Below the pieces are notes generated by a model. The model did not search any database, was not told the origin of the DNA, and worked only from the letters and a program-made list of their open reading frames with translations. This document shows positions 26,117-32,991 of a DNA stretch of 64,000 nucleotides, piece after piece (position 1 is the first letter of the stretch; the number at the start of each line of letters is the position of its first letter). Position numbers and translations under genes: made by a program. The DNA comes from JACQFK01 sp035644495 (GTDB taxonomy: Bacteria; Planctomycetota; MHYJ01; JACPRB01). The stretch is from assembly GCA_035644495.1 (NCBI GenBank), contig DASQOM010000120.1:1-64000 (forward strand), in the 5' to 3' direction.

Positions 26117-26371
26117 TCACCCAGAACACGAAGTTCCATTCACGACGCGGCGGATGCCCCGCTGCAGCACCGGGGTGCGGAAGTTCAAAAGAAGGCCAAG
26201 CCACTTTCCCGTGGGTCGGAGATAGGGTCACCTCGTGCACCAGGCACTCCTCGTAGATCGATTCGAAGAGTCCCGGTCCCAGCGCCCGGCGCACCGCATT
26301 GGCGGCTCCGATGATCCGGGGGGACACCGCCTTGATTTCTTCTTCGGTGTCCTTTGTGGCTTGTGTTCCAT
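26117..26371 (-). pseudogene. GxxExxY protein relic with the core deleted
   Basis: Read on the minus strand, one frame gives PRIIGAANAVRRALGPGLF then ESIYEECLVHEVT, carrying the family motif G-x-x-E-x-x-Y. About 15 residues later a second frame gives GLLLNFRTPVLQRGIRRVVN, the usual C-terminus. The PD-(D/E)XK nuclease-like middle is missing and the two parts are out of frame. The first ATG (26371) opens with ACAAGCCACAAAGGACACC-type sequence and the end runs into TTCGTGTTCTGGGTGACC-type sequence. The rest of the 26087-26473 gap holds no gene I can support. Confidence 0.75.
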
Positions 26372-26473
26372 CATCCGCCTGAGGAGTGGGGGGGAAGGGG
26401 GAAAAGTCGGCAGGAAAAATGATCGGCCCGCATTATTGCCGTCCGGCCCACTACCCGGGTGGAGGACGAGCGA

Positions 26474-26668
26474 ATGTGGAGCGTGAAAGACGGAAAGCTG
26501 TTCTGCAGACGCGATCCCGTCTCGGTGCGGCGCGTGGTGGTCCAGATGGTGATGGGGCGGGCCACGGGGCCGGTGCCAGACGAAAAGGCCCGGCACATGC
26601 TCCGGATGGAGCGGGCGTTGTCGCTCCGGAGCCTCTCGCAATCGCTCCAGGAGGAGCGGACCGCATGA
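26474..26668 (+). CDS. small hypothetical protein 1
   Basis: 64 residues from ATG 26474, with GGAGG about ten bases upstream. Basic and helical (MWSVKDGKLFCRRDPVSVRR, MLRMERALSLRSLSQSLQEE). No family recognised. Its stop overlaps the start of the next small gene as ATGA (26665-26668), which supports real translation of both. It runs divergently from the TrbC-like chain, across the GxxExxY relic. Confidence 0.5.
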   Translation: MWSVKDGKLFCRRDPVSVRRVVVQMVMGRATGPVPDEKARHMLRMERALSLRSLSQSLQEERTA

Positions 26669-26850
26669 GCCAGATGGAGCCGGTCTTCTGCCACTTCCCC
26701 GAGACGCTGCGGCTGGTGCAGGTGGTCCGGCTCCTCGACGAGTGCCTCCGGCAGCCGCCCGCGGAGGATGCGCGGGAGCGAATCCGGGGCCAAGTGCGTG
26801 ACTTGATCGATCGCGGGCGCGAGATCGCCCGGGAGAATTTCGTGACGTAG
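26665..26850 (+). CDS. small hypothetical protein 2
   Basis: 61 residues, acidic to neutral and helical (FPETLRLVQVVRLLDECLRQ, RERIRGQVRDLIDRGREIAR). Coupled to the gene before by an ATGA overlap, with GGAGGAGCGG just ahead of the start. Not recognised. It could form a helical bundle with small protein 1. Confidence 0.5.
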   Translation: MSQMEPVFCHFPETLRLVQVVRLLDECLRQPPAEDARERIRGQVRDLIDRGREIARENFVT

Positions 26851-26876
26851 ACCCCGGCCGGCGCAGGCGGCCCGGG

Positions 26877-26903
26877 CCTGCACCCCTCGCGCGAGGGTGC
26901 AGG
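26877..26903. repeat. hairpin between small genes 2 and 3
   Basis: Left arm CCTGCACCC-C-TCG and right arm CGAGGGTGCAGG pair over 12 bp with a single C bulge and a 2-nt loop. It is followed by AGGGAGG, the ribosome site of the next small gene. No T-tract, so a structured leader or attenuator is as likely as a terminator. Confidence 0.7.
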
Positions 26904-26917
26904 TCAGGGAGGTGCCG

Positions 26918-27094
26918 ATGGCGCCGGACGGAGGGCCGCGCTCCGGACGATACCGGGACCGGTTCGTGCGGGAGACGGCCCGAAGGATCTACTTCCTCCT
27001 CGCCCTGTCGTCCCGGTTCGCCGAGCCGGCGCGGCTGATGGAGGAGCTGCGGCGGAGGCTCTGCCGATGCCGCGGCCGGGCCGAGGGGCGCTGA
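26918..27094 (+). CDS. small basic hypothetical protein 3
   Basis: 58 residues from ATG 26918, supported by AGGGAGG seven bases upstream. Strongly basic and arginine-rich (RYRDRFVRETARRIYFLLAL, MEELRRRLCRCRGRAEGR). It might bind nucleic acid, but there is no recognised domain. It sits between two hairpin regions. Confidence 0.45.
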   Translation: MAPDGGPRSGRYRDRFVRETARRIYFLLALSSRFAEPARLMEELRRRLCRCRGRAEGR

Positions 27095-27122
27095 CCCCCG
27101 GCCCGTTCTTTGAGATTGTTGC

Positions 27123-27147
27123 GCGAAGCTCTTTCTTGAAGCTTCGC
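27123..27147 (+). terminator. hairpin after small gene 3
   Basis: Perfect 8-bp stem GCGAAGCT / AGCTTCGC with a 9-nt loop, followed by TTTG. It lies 28 nt after the stop of small gene 3. The short T-run makes it a weak intrinsic terminator candidate. Confidence 0.45.
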
Positions 27148-27204
27148 TTTGCCGCCAGGACGGCGCCCCTCCTTGTGGAGCGGTGTCGGGGCACTTTGAC
27201 TCCG

Positions 27205-27227
27205 GCATCGCTCCTGGTCAGCGATGC
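27205..27227. repeat. hairpin before the 32-residue peptide gene
   Basis: Perfect 8-bp stem GCATCGCT / AGCGATGC with loop CCTGGTC, located 22 nt before the ATG at 27250 and just 5' of its Shine-Dalgarno GGGAGG. Confidence 0.6.
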
Positions 27228-27249
27228 TGTTCCATGGGAGGGACTGACG

Positions 27250-27348
27250 ATGGATGGCTTTCAGAGCTTCCTCGATCAGGTCCTGCAGACGGTGATCCTG
27301 GCCCTGCCGAGCTTGCTCGACTGGGTCATCACCCGGCTGAAGGGCTAG
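27250..27348 (+). CDS. 32-residue hydrophobic/amphipathic peptide
   Basis: Begins MDGFQSFLDQVLQTVILALP and continues SLLDWVITRLKG. GGGAGGGA stands eight bases before the ATG. The peptide is one amphipathic to membrane-spanning helix with acidic start and basic end, resembling type I toxin peptides or small membrane peptides. It is framed by hairpins on both sides (27205-27227 and 27371-27396). It could also be a minor pilin-like or regulatory peptide. Translation is unproven. Confidence 0.45.
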   Translation: MDGFQSFLDQVLQTVILALPSLLDWVITRLKG

Positions 27349-27370
27349 CGCCGACGGCGGCGTCAGGGCC

Positions 27371-27396
27371 GGCCACGGGGGGGATCCCCCGTGGCC
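27371..27396. repeat. strong GC hairpin upstream of the kinase gene
   Basis: Perfect 11-bp stem GGCCACGGGGG / CCCCCGTGGCC with loop GGAT, 20 nt before the kinase ATG and 23 nt after the peptide stop. A second small stem (CCCC-CTGA-GGGG) directly follows. It could terminate the small-gene transcript or control entry into the kinase gene. Confidence 0.75.
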
Positions 27397-27416
27397 CGGT
27401 CCCCCTGAGGGGCCCT

Positions 27417-28628
27417 ATGGACTTTGGACGCTACGAGATCCTGGAAGAACGGGCGCGCGGCGCCTGCGGCATCGTCTATCAGGCGCGCGACCGCGAGCTC
27501 GACCGCATCGTCGCCCTCAAGGCGCTGCGACAGGACGACTCCGGCCCGCTTTCCCGCGAGCGCTTCCTCCGCGAGGCGCGGCTGGCCGCGTCCCTCGACC
27601 ACCCGAACATCGTCAAGATCCTCGAGACCGGGGAACACGAGGGCCGGCTCTTCTACACGATGCCGCTGCTCGAGGGCGAGCTCCTGCGGGGGCCGCTGCC
27701 GCCCGCCGAAGCCTGCCGCCTCCTCGAGCGCGTCGCCCGCGCCGCCGCGCACGCCCACTCCCGCGGGATCGTCCACCGCGACCTCAAGCCCTCCAACATC
27801 GTCGTCTGCTCGGGCGAGCCCGTCGTGACCGACTTCGGCGTGGCGCGCGGCCCCGGAGATCCGCGGTTGACCGAGACCGGCGAACTGCTCGGCACCCCCG
27901 CCTATATGGCGCCCGAACAGGCCCGGGGAGACTCGCGCGAAGCCGACGGACGGGCCGACGTCTACTCCATCGGCGTCATGCTCCACGAGCTGCTCTCCGG
28001 CCGTCTCCCGCACAGCGCGCCGTCGTTCCTCGAGCTGTCGTCCAAGATCCTCAACGATCCCGCGCCCGACCTCGAAGGATTCGACCCCGCCCTGCGGAAT
28101 CTCGTGCGCCGCTGCCTGGAGAAGAATCCGGCATCGCGGCCCGACGCCGTCGCGCTCGCCCGGAGCCTGGCCCGCTGGCTGCCGCGCCGGCCGTCGCGCT
28201 GGCCCGCGGCACTCCCGATACTCCTCGCCGCGGCCGCCGCCGCCCTGTGGGGCGCCGCGCCGTCCGACCGGCCGCCCCCCTCGATGATCCGGATCGGCGA
28301 GATCTGGATTGACCGCGAGGAGGCGCCGCCGCGCGCGGGAGGATATTCGTATCTCGACGCCGTCGCCTACTGTCTGCGCGCCGGCAAACGGCTGCCGACC
28401 GAGCCGGAGTGGGAGGCGGGGGCGGCTGAAGGCTGCCGGGATATGGCCGATCACCTGGCGGAGTGGACGGCGACCGAGGGACGCCCGGGGCGGGACACGC
28501 GGGTCGTGCGCGGCGGCCACTGGCTGAGCCCGCAGGACCGCCGGACGATCCGCGAGCGGCAGGAACTGCCCGTCACGAAGCGGTCGCCGACGCTCGGCTT
28601 CCGCTGCGCCAGCGCGTCGCCGCCTTAG
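27417..28628 (+). CDS. Ser/Thr protein kinase fused to an FGE/SUMF-like domain
   Basis: 403 residues. Kinase domain at about 6-260 with K35 (IVALKALRQ), the catalytic loop VHRDLKPSNIVV, TDFGVAR and GTPAYMAPEQAR. The glycine loop is degenerate (ERARGACGIVYQ, first glycine replaced). A membrane helix lies at about 260-278 (AALPILLAAAAAALWGAA). The rest is a short formylglycine-generating-enzyme/SUMF-like domain (YLDAVAYCLRAGKRLPTEPE, VVRGGHWLS, GFRCASA). The domain is shorter than normal, so it is probably a binding rather than catalytic unit, outside the membrane. Confidence 0.88.
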   Translation: MDFGRYEILEERARGACGIVYQARDRELDRIVALKALRQDDSGPLSRERFLREARLAASLDHPNIVKILETGEHEGRLFYTMPLLEGELLRGPLPPAEACRLLERVARAAAHAHSRGIVHRDLKPSNIVVCSGEPVVTDFGVARGPGDPRLTETGELLGTPAYMAPEQARGDSREADGRADVYSIGVMLHELLSGRLPHSAPSFLELSSKILNDPAPDLEGFDPALRNLVRRCLEKNPASRPDAVALARSLARWLPRRPSRWPAALPILLAAAAAALWGAAPSDRPPPSMIRIGEIWIDREEAPPRAGGYSYLDAVAYCLRAGKRLPTEPEWEAGAAEGCRDMADHLAEWTATEGRPGRDTRVVRGGHWLSPQDRRTIRERQELPVTKRSPTLGFRCASASPP

Positions 28629-29254
28629 GTGCCGTCGCGCACGAGCAGGTATCGGGTGTGGGGAAGCGCCGTCCGGGAGACGTGCTCCGGCAGCGTATGC
28701 TGGATCGCGACCCCCGGGACCAGGTCGATCTCCGCGACCTTGAACACGGCGCGCACGAACGCCGAACAGAAGGCCGAATCCCGGTCCGCTCCCTTGTCCA
28801 TCGTCTTCCGCATCATCGCCCAATAGGTCTGGAGGATCCCGGGCAGGTCGTACTTGGTCCGCTTCGCGACCAGGTCGAGGCCGGCAACCACGACCCGCCG
28901 GACGTCCTTGTCCTTGAGCCCGAGATCCAGCACGGCCACGTTGGGCCACTCCTTTTCGCTGCCGTACTTGTCGATGCGGTTTTCCTGCACGCCGTTGCGG
29001 AGTTGCCCCTTGCCCATGTCGAAGTCGCTCTCGAGCAGCCAGTGCTCGCCGTCCACGCGCTCGCCCTCGAACACCGCGACGTGCGACCAGAGACTGGGCC
29101 TGGCCTCGTCGTTCATGTCCTTCTGCCCGACGCGGATCGCGCGGTCGATCCCCGAGCTGCCGCCGAACAGCCCCACGCAGCCGGGCTTGGCGTATTTCTT
29201 CATGAACTCCACGTTGCCCAGCGCGGTGATGCGGTGAATCCTGTTCTCGCCCAT
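28625..29254 (-). CDS. permuted papain-like (NlpC/P60 superfamily) protein
   Basis: 209 residues. A histidine in LWSHVAVFEGERVDG (H58) precedes a cysteine in DSAFCSAFVRAV (C163), the order found in circularly permuted YiiX/YebB-like papain folds. These enzymes cut or exchange amide or ester bonds in peptidoglycan or lipids. No signal peptide. It is last in the lolD-lexA operon, 3 nt after acyP. It overlaps the kinase gene tail to tail by 4 nt. The fold is inferred from motif order only. Confidence 0.5.
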   Translation of the reverse strand: MGENRIHRITALGNVEFMKKYAKPGCVGLFGGSSGIDRAIRVGQKDMNDEARPSLWSHVAVFEGERVDGEHWLLESDFDMGKGQLRNGVQENRIDKYGSEKEWPNVAVLDLGLKDKDVRRVVVAGLDLVAKRTKYDLPGILQTYWAMMRKTMDKGADRDSAFCSAFVRAVFKVAEIDLVPGVAIQHTLPEHVSRTALPHTRYLLVRDGT

Positions 29255-29257
29255 GTC

Positions 29258-29527
29258 CTATCGGATCCCGAAATCCCTGAAATCCTCCAGCGTCTCCTCG
29301 TACGTCACCGCGATGTCCGTGACGCGCGCCTCCTCCGGGCCGCGATAGCACCACTTGATGAGCTTCTCGACCTGCTCCCGCGTGCCCTGCGCCACGGCCT
29401 CGACGCGGCCGTCCGGGAGATTGCGCACCCAGCCCGTGACGCCGATCCCCTGCCCCTCGCGGCGGCACGACCAGCGGTACCCCACGCCCTGCACGATCCC
29501 GGAGATGAGCAGGCGCGCGCGGACCAT
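29258..29527 (-). CDS. acyP: acylphosphatase
   Basis: 89 residues, the normal length. Catalytic arginine R18 in IVQGVGYRWSCR and asparagine N36 in GWVRNLPDGRVEAVAQG match the acylphosphatase active site, which hydrolyses carboxyl-phosphate bonds such as acetyl phosphate. Its ATG overlaps the lexA stop by one base (TGATG). It has no obvious link to SOS; the small housekeeping gene is carried along in the operon. Confidence 0.93.
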   Translation of the reverse strand: MVRARLLISGIVQGVGYRWSCRREGQGIGVTGWVRNLPDGRVEAVAQGTREQVEKLIKWCYRGPEEARVTDIAVTYEETLEDFRDFGIR

Positions 29528-30099
29528 CAGAGTTTCCGGAAGACCCCGACGACCACGCCCTGGACGTCGACGCGGTCGACGACGATCGGCGCCATCGTGC
29601 CGTTCGCCGGCTGCAGCCGGATCCTGCCGTTCTCCTTGTAGAAGCGCTTCAGCGTCGCCTCGCCGTCGTCGAGGAGCGCCACCACGGTCTCGCCGTTCCG
29701 CGCGGCGGGGGTCCGTTCGACGATGACATAGTCGCCGTCGCGGATATGGTCCTCGATCATGGAGTTGCCGCGCACCTCGAGGGCGAAGTAGTCCTTGCCG
29801 GCCTTCATGACCCCGAGCACGTCGAGTTCGTCCGGATGAACGATCGCCTCGATGGGCTTGCCGGCGGCGATCCGGCCGGTGACGGGCAGCCGGCGCGTGG
29901 AGGTCAGCACCTCGATCCCGCGGCGGCGGTAATAGCTCCGCTTGATGTGCCGGGACTTCTCGAGCTGGCGGAGGTGGCTCAGGACCGTGACCTTCGTGAT
30001 CTTGAGGTGGTCGGCCACCTCCTGCAGCGTCGGCGAGTAGCCGTTGCGCTGCGTGAAGTCTTCGACGAACCTCAGGACTTCCAGCTGCTTGGGCGTCAC
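29527..30099 (-). CDS. lexA: SOS repressor LexA
   Basis: 190 residues. N-terminal winged helix (SPTLQEVADHLKITKVTVLS) and S24 peptidase domain with cleavage site A79-G80 (GRIAAGKPIEA), S113 (VRGNSMIEDHI) and K151 (ATLKRFY) all intact, so it should self-cleave with RecA. Its start overlaps the previous gene as ATGA, so it has no promoter of its own. It is expressed from within an ABC-exporter operon. No classical LexA box (CTGT-N8-ACAG or GAAC-N4-GTTC) was noticed near 32.9 kb. Confidence 0.93.
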   Translation of the reverse strand: MTPKQLEVLRFVEDFTQRNGYSPTLQEVADHLKITKVTVLSHLRQLEKSRHIKRSYYRRRGIEVLTSTRRLPVTGRIAAGKPIEAIVHPDELDVLGVMKAGKDYFALEVRGNSMIEDHIRDGDYVIVERTPAARNGETVVALLDDGEATLKRFYKENGRIRLQPANGTMAPIVVDRVDVQGVVVGVFRKL

Positions 30100-30926
30100 G
30101 GTTTGTCCTTCTTGTCGGGGGCGGGGGGAGGCTTGTCGCCGTCGTCCTCCTTGAACGACTGCTTCACCGACGGCGGCCGCGACAGGACCCGCGCCGGCGG
30201 CGGCTCGAAGCCCTTCAGCGGCGTGCGCACCAGTCCGGGCGGCAGCTCGAAGTCCGCGTCGGGGATCTCACGCGCCTGCGCCGCCGTGACCTCGAACTGC
30301 TCGACGATGCGGTCCATGAAGAGCGTATAGCGGATCGTCCCTTTGGAGGGCAGGCCTCCGAGGGAGCGCAGCTTCTCGGCGACCGCCGGATGGAAGCCGC
30401 CCGCGGCCGACAGCGCGTCCATCCATCCCGGGGCCTGGAGGTTGGCGTTGACGTCGACGGAGATCCGGATGCGGTCGCCGTTCACGATCACCTCGCGCCG
30501 GAGGCCGTCGGACTTGAGCTCGACCTGGGGGGCCGCTGCGAACTGGTCGAAGCCCTGGAGGAGGTCGTCGAGTTCCTTCTCGTCGGCGGTGCCCGGGACG
30601 CGGGCCTTTGCCGCGCGGATCTCGTCCAGTCGCGTCTTCCGGAGGGCGGCGGCCTCGTCGAAGGTGAACTCCGCGTACTCCCGCGCCAGCGGGTCCGCCT
30701 TATAGATCTTCTTCAGGTCGCTGCGGATGATCAGGCGCTCGCCGAAGGTGAGGTCGAGGATGGCGAGGTTTCCGCCCTTGATGAGGATCCGTTCCTTCCG
30801 CTGGACCTCGTCGCGGCGGCCGAGCCAGTCGATCGTGGTCCGCTTGACGGTGCGCTCGACCGCCACCCCGTTCGACGAAGGGTCCTGCGCGAGGAGCGCG
30901 AGCACGGCCAGGGCGGCGAGCGTCAT
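30096..30926 (-). CDS. secreted hypothetical protein (DUF4412-like)
   Basis: 276 residues with a signal peptide (MTLAALAVLALLAQ). A long beta-rich region (KERILIKGGNLAILDLTFGE, IIRSDLKKIYKADPLAREY) resembles proteins that report on matrix-bound ions, such as DUF4412. A proline- and lysine-rich acidic tail ends it. Both ends overlap the neighbours by 4 nt (permease before, lexA after). The function is unknown. As partner of an ABC exporter it may be a periplasmic accessory. Confidence 0.55.
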   Translation of the reverse strand: MTLAALAVLALLAQDPSSNGVAVERTVKRTTIDWLGRRDEVQRKERILIKGGNLAILDLTFGERLIIRSDLKKIYKADPLAREYAEFTFDEAAALRKTRLDEIRAAKARVPGTADEKELDDLLQGFDQFAAAPQVELKSDGLRREVIVNGDRIRISVDVNANLQAPGWMDALSAAGGFHPAVAEKLRSLGGLPSKGTIRYTLFMDRIVEQFEVTAAQAREIPDADFELPPGLVRTPLKGFEPPPARVLSRPPSVKQSFKEDDGDKPPPAPDKKDKP

Positions 30927-32197
30927 TCGTACCTCACGGCGGCCACCGGCTCCATCCTCGCCGCGCGCCGTGCGGGGAGCCAGCCGGCCAGCACGCTAAC
31001 AAACACCGAAAATACCACGGAGCCGGCCGCCAGCCAGGCCGAAACGTGGAAGAGGCTGACGGTCGGCGGCAGGTCGAACACCGGATGGGCGATGAAGTTC
31101 AGCGCCTTCCCGATCAGCGCGCCCGCCGCCAGTCCGACCGTCCCACCCAGAAGCCCGATCGACGCCGCTTCCGCCAGAAAAAGGCGGCCGATGTCGCCGT
31201 TCCGGGCTCCCAGCGCCTTCATGATACCGATCTCCCGCGTCCGTTCAAGCACCGCCATCGCCATCGTGTTCGCGATCCCGAAGAGTGACACGACAAGACC
31301 GATGGCTCCGACGCAGGCCATGAAGCCTTCCAGCACCAGAAAGATGAGGTTGATGTTCTTGAGGAGCTCGACGGCGCTGAGGGTGGCGAATCCCGAGTTC
31401 CGCAGCCGACGGGCCACTTCCTCGGACTGCCGGGGATCGCTGAGGCGGACCTCGGCGGACAGGTAGCTTCCCCGCTTGGACGGCAGGAGCGGATGGGCTG
31501 CTTTTCGCTCTCTCAGCGAAAGGGCCTGATCGAGGGGAAGATAGATCTGGCGGCCCTTGAAGCCAAAGGCCTCGGTGTCGAGCACGCCGGCCACCGTATA
31601 GACATCTTCGTCCGGCGCTTCGGCGTCGTCCTGGAGGAACCCCGTGAACGTCACCTTCCGGTTCACCGCCTCCCCGGGCTTCAGGTTCACCCGGAGCTCC
31701 AGGAACGCCGTCGGCAGCAGGCAGACCTTGTCGGTGCGCGAGGTCCACATCGACCCGGCGACGATGTGCTTCGCATATCGGGCCTCCTCGTCGGCCCCGA
31801 CGCCCTCGACCGGATAGACGACGGCGCCCTCCTTCCCTTCGATCGCGACGCGGAGGAACAGGTTCAGCTCCGGCCTCACGGACGCGATGCCCGGGATCGC
31901 GCGGATCTCGTCCAGGTCCTTGTCGGTCATGGGCAGCATCTGCGCGTCGAGGCCGAAGTTGAAGGGCGCGGCCTTCTTCTTGGCCGCGTCGCCCCGCACG
32001 CGGCGGACGGTCAGCGTCCGGAGCGATTCGTCGGTCTCGAAGAGCTGGACGACCTGGCGCTGGAGCCCGAGGCCGAGGGAAACCATGAGGACCAGGGAGG
32101 CGACGCCGACGACGACGCCGGCCGAGGTCAGCAGCGTCCGCCCCTTGCGGCGCGCGAGGTTCTCCCAGGCCATCGAGAGGGTGTCAGCGGCGTTCAT
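30923..32197 (-). CDS. FtsX/LolC/MacB-type ABC permease
   Basis: 424 residues. One N-terminal helix (TLLTSAGVVVGVASLVLMVS), a periplasmic MacB-PCD-like domain, and three C-terminal helices with the cytosolic turn MAVLERTREIGIMKALGARN that contacts the ATPase. This is the four-helix LolCE/MacB topology, working by mechanotransmission on lipoproteins or peptides. The gene overlaps the ATPase gene by 14 nt. Confidence 0.88.
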   Translation of the reverse strand: MNAADTLSMAWENLARRKGRTLLTSAGVVVGVASLVLMVSLGLGLQRQVVQLFETDESLRTLTVRRVRGDAAKKKAAPFNFGLDAQMLPMTDKDLDEIRAIPGIASVRPELNLFLRVAIEGKEGAVVYPVEGVGADEEARYAKHIVAGSMWTSRTDKVCLLPTAFLELRVNLKPGEAVNRKVTFTGFLQDDAEAPDEDVYTVAGVLDTEAFGFKGRQIYLPLDQALSLRERKAAHPLLPSKRGSYLSAEVRLSDPRQSEEVARRLRNSGFATLSAVELLKNINLIFLVLEGFMACVGAIGLVVSLFGIANTMAMAVLERTREIGIMKALGARNGDIGRLFLAEAASIGLLGGTVGLAAGALIGKALNFIAHPVFDLPPTVSLFHVSAWLAAGSVVFSVFVSVLAGWLPARRAARMEPVAAVRYE

Positions 32198-32864
32198 CGC
32201 CGACCACCTTGCCGTCGCGAAGCTCGACCGTGCGCCGGGCGAAACCGTCCGCCAGGACGCGGTCGTGGGTCACGACGAGGATTGTCTTGTCCTTCAGCGT
32301 GCGGAGGAGCTCGAGGATCTCGGCGGCGGTCTTCGAGTCGAGGTTCCCGGTCGGCTCGTCGGCCAGGAGCAGGGGCGGATCGTGGACGAGGGCGCGCGCG
32401 ATCGCGACGCGCTGCTGCTCTCCGCCGGAGAGCTGGCCGGGACGGTGCGCGCGGCGGCCTTCGAGCCCGGTCCGCGAGAGGAGCTCGGCGGCGCGCCGGG
32501 CGCGCTCGGCTTTCGGGACGCCGGCGAGCACCAGCGGCAGCTCGACGTTCTGCTGCGCGGTGAGGGTCGGGATCAGGTTGAAGAACTGGAAGATGAACCC
32601 CACGTCCTGCCGGCGGTAGAGGGCGAGCTCGTCCTCGCTGCTCTCGGCCAGGCGCTTCCCGCGGACGAAGACCTCGCCCGAGGTCGGCCGGTCGAGGCCC
32701 CCGATGAGCTGGAGCAGGGTCGACTTGCCGCTGCCGGACCGCCCCACGATGGCGGCGATCTCCCCCGTGGCGAAGTCGAGCGAGACGCCGTCGAGCGCGG
32801 AGAGCACGGTCTCGCCCATCACGTAGCGCCGGGTGAGTCGCTCGATCCGGACGAGTTCGGCCAT
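32184..32864 (-). CDS. LolD/MacB-type ABC ATPase
   Basis: 226 residues from ATG 32864, seven bases after GATAGG on the minus strand. An upstream GTG at 32894 would lie inside a palindrome and is not used. Walker A GRSGSGKSTLL, signature LSGGEQQRVAIARAL and Walker B LLLADEPTGNLD are intact. Pairs with the permease behind it. The operon continues with a secreted protein, lexA, acyP and a papain-like gene. Confidence 0.9.
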   Translation of the reverse strand: MAELVRIERLTRRYVMGETVLSALDGVSLDFATGEIAAIVGRSGSGKSTLLQLIGGLDRPTSGEVFVRGKRLAESSEDELALYRRQDVGFIFQFFNLIPTLTAQQNVELPLVLAGVPKAERARRAAELLSRTGLEGRRAHRPGQLSGGEQQRVAIARALVHDPPLLLADEPTGNLDSKTAAEILELLRTLKDKTILVVTHDRVLADGFARRTVELRDGKVVGDERR

Positions 32865-32890
32865 GAAGGGGCCTATCCTGCCATCGCCCC

Positions 32891-32917
32891 CCACAAAATA
32901 GCCAGTCTATTTTGTGG
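32891..32917. repeat. 27-bp palindrome, family member 2
   Basis: Perfect 11-bp stem CCACAAAATAG / CTATTTTGTGG around the loop CCAGT. It sits in the divergent gap between lolD-like and MFS genes, 27 nt before the lolD-like start. Outer arms are identical to the copies at 20771 and 44227. Confidence 0.88.
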
Positions 32918-32921
32918 AACA

Positions 32922-32948
32922 CCACAAAGGTGACGGTCTTGTTTGTGG
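32922..32948. repeat. 27-bp palindrome, degenerate family member 3
   Basis: CCACAAAGGTG-ACGGT-CTTGTTTGTGG. The outer seven pairs are intact and the inner four are mostly broken. It follows copy 2 after four bases and lies 44 nt upstream of the MFS start. Confidence 0.7.
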
Positions 32949-32991
32949 AAGCTCGACAGGAGCGGCGGGTTCCGATAGGCTTCGGACCGCC

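Noticed and set aside
26600..27250. tRNA or attachment site near the accessory region
   Set aside because: The hairpins here do not form a cloverleaf and there is no integrase or matching direct repeat in the window.
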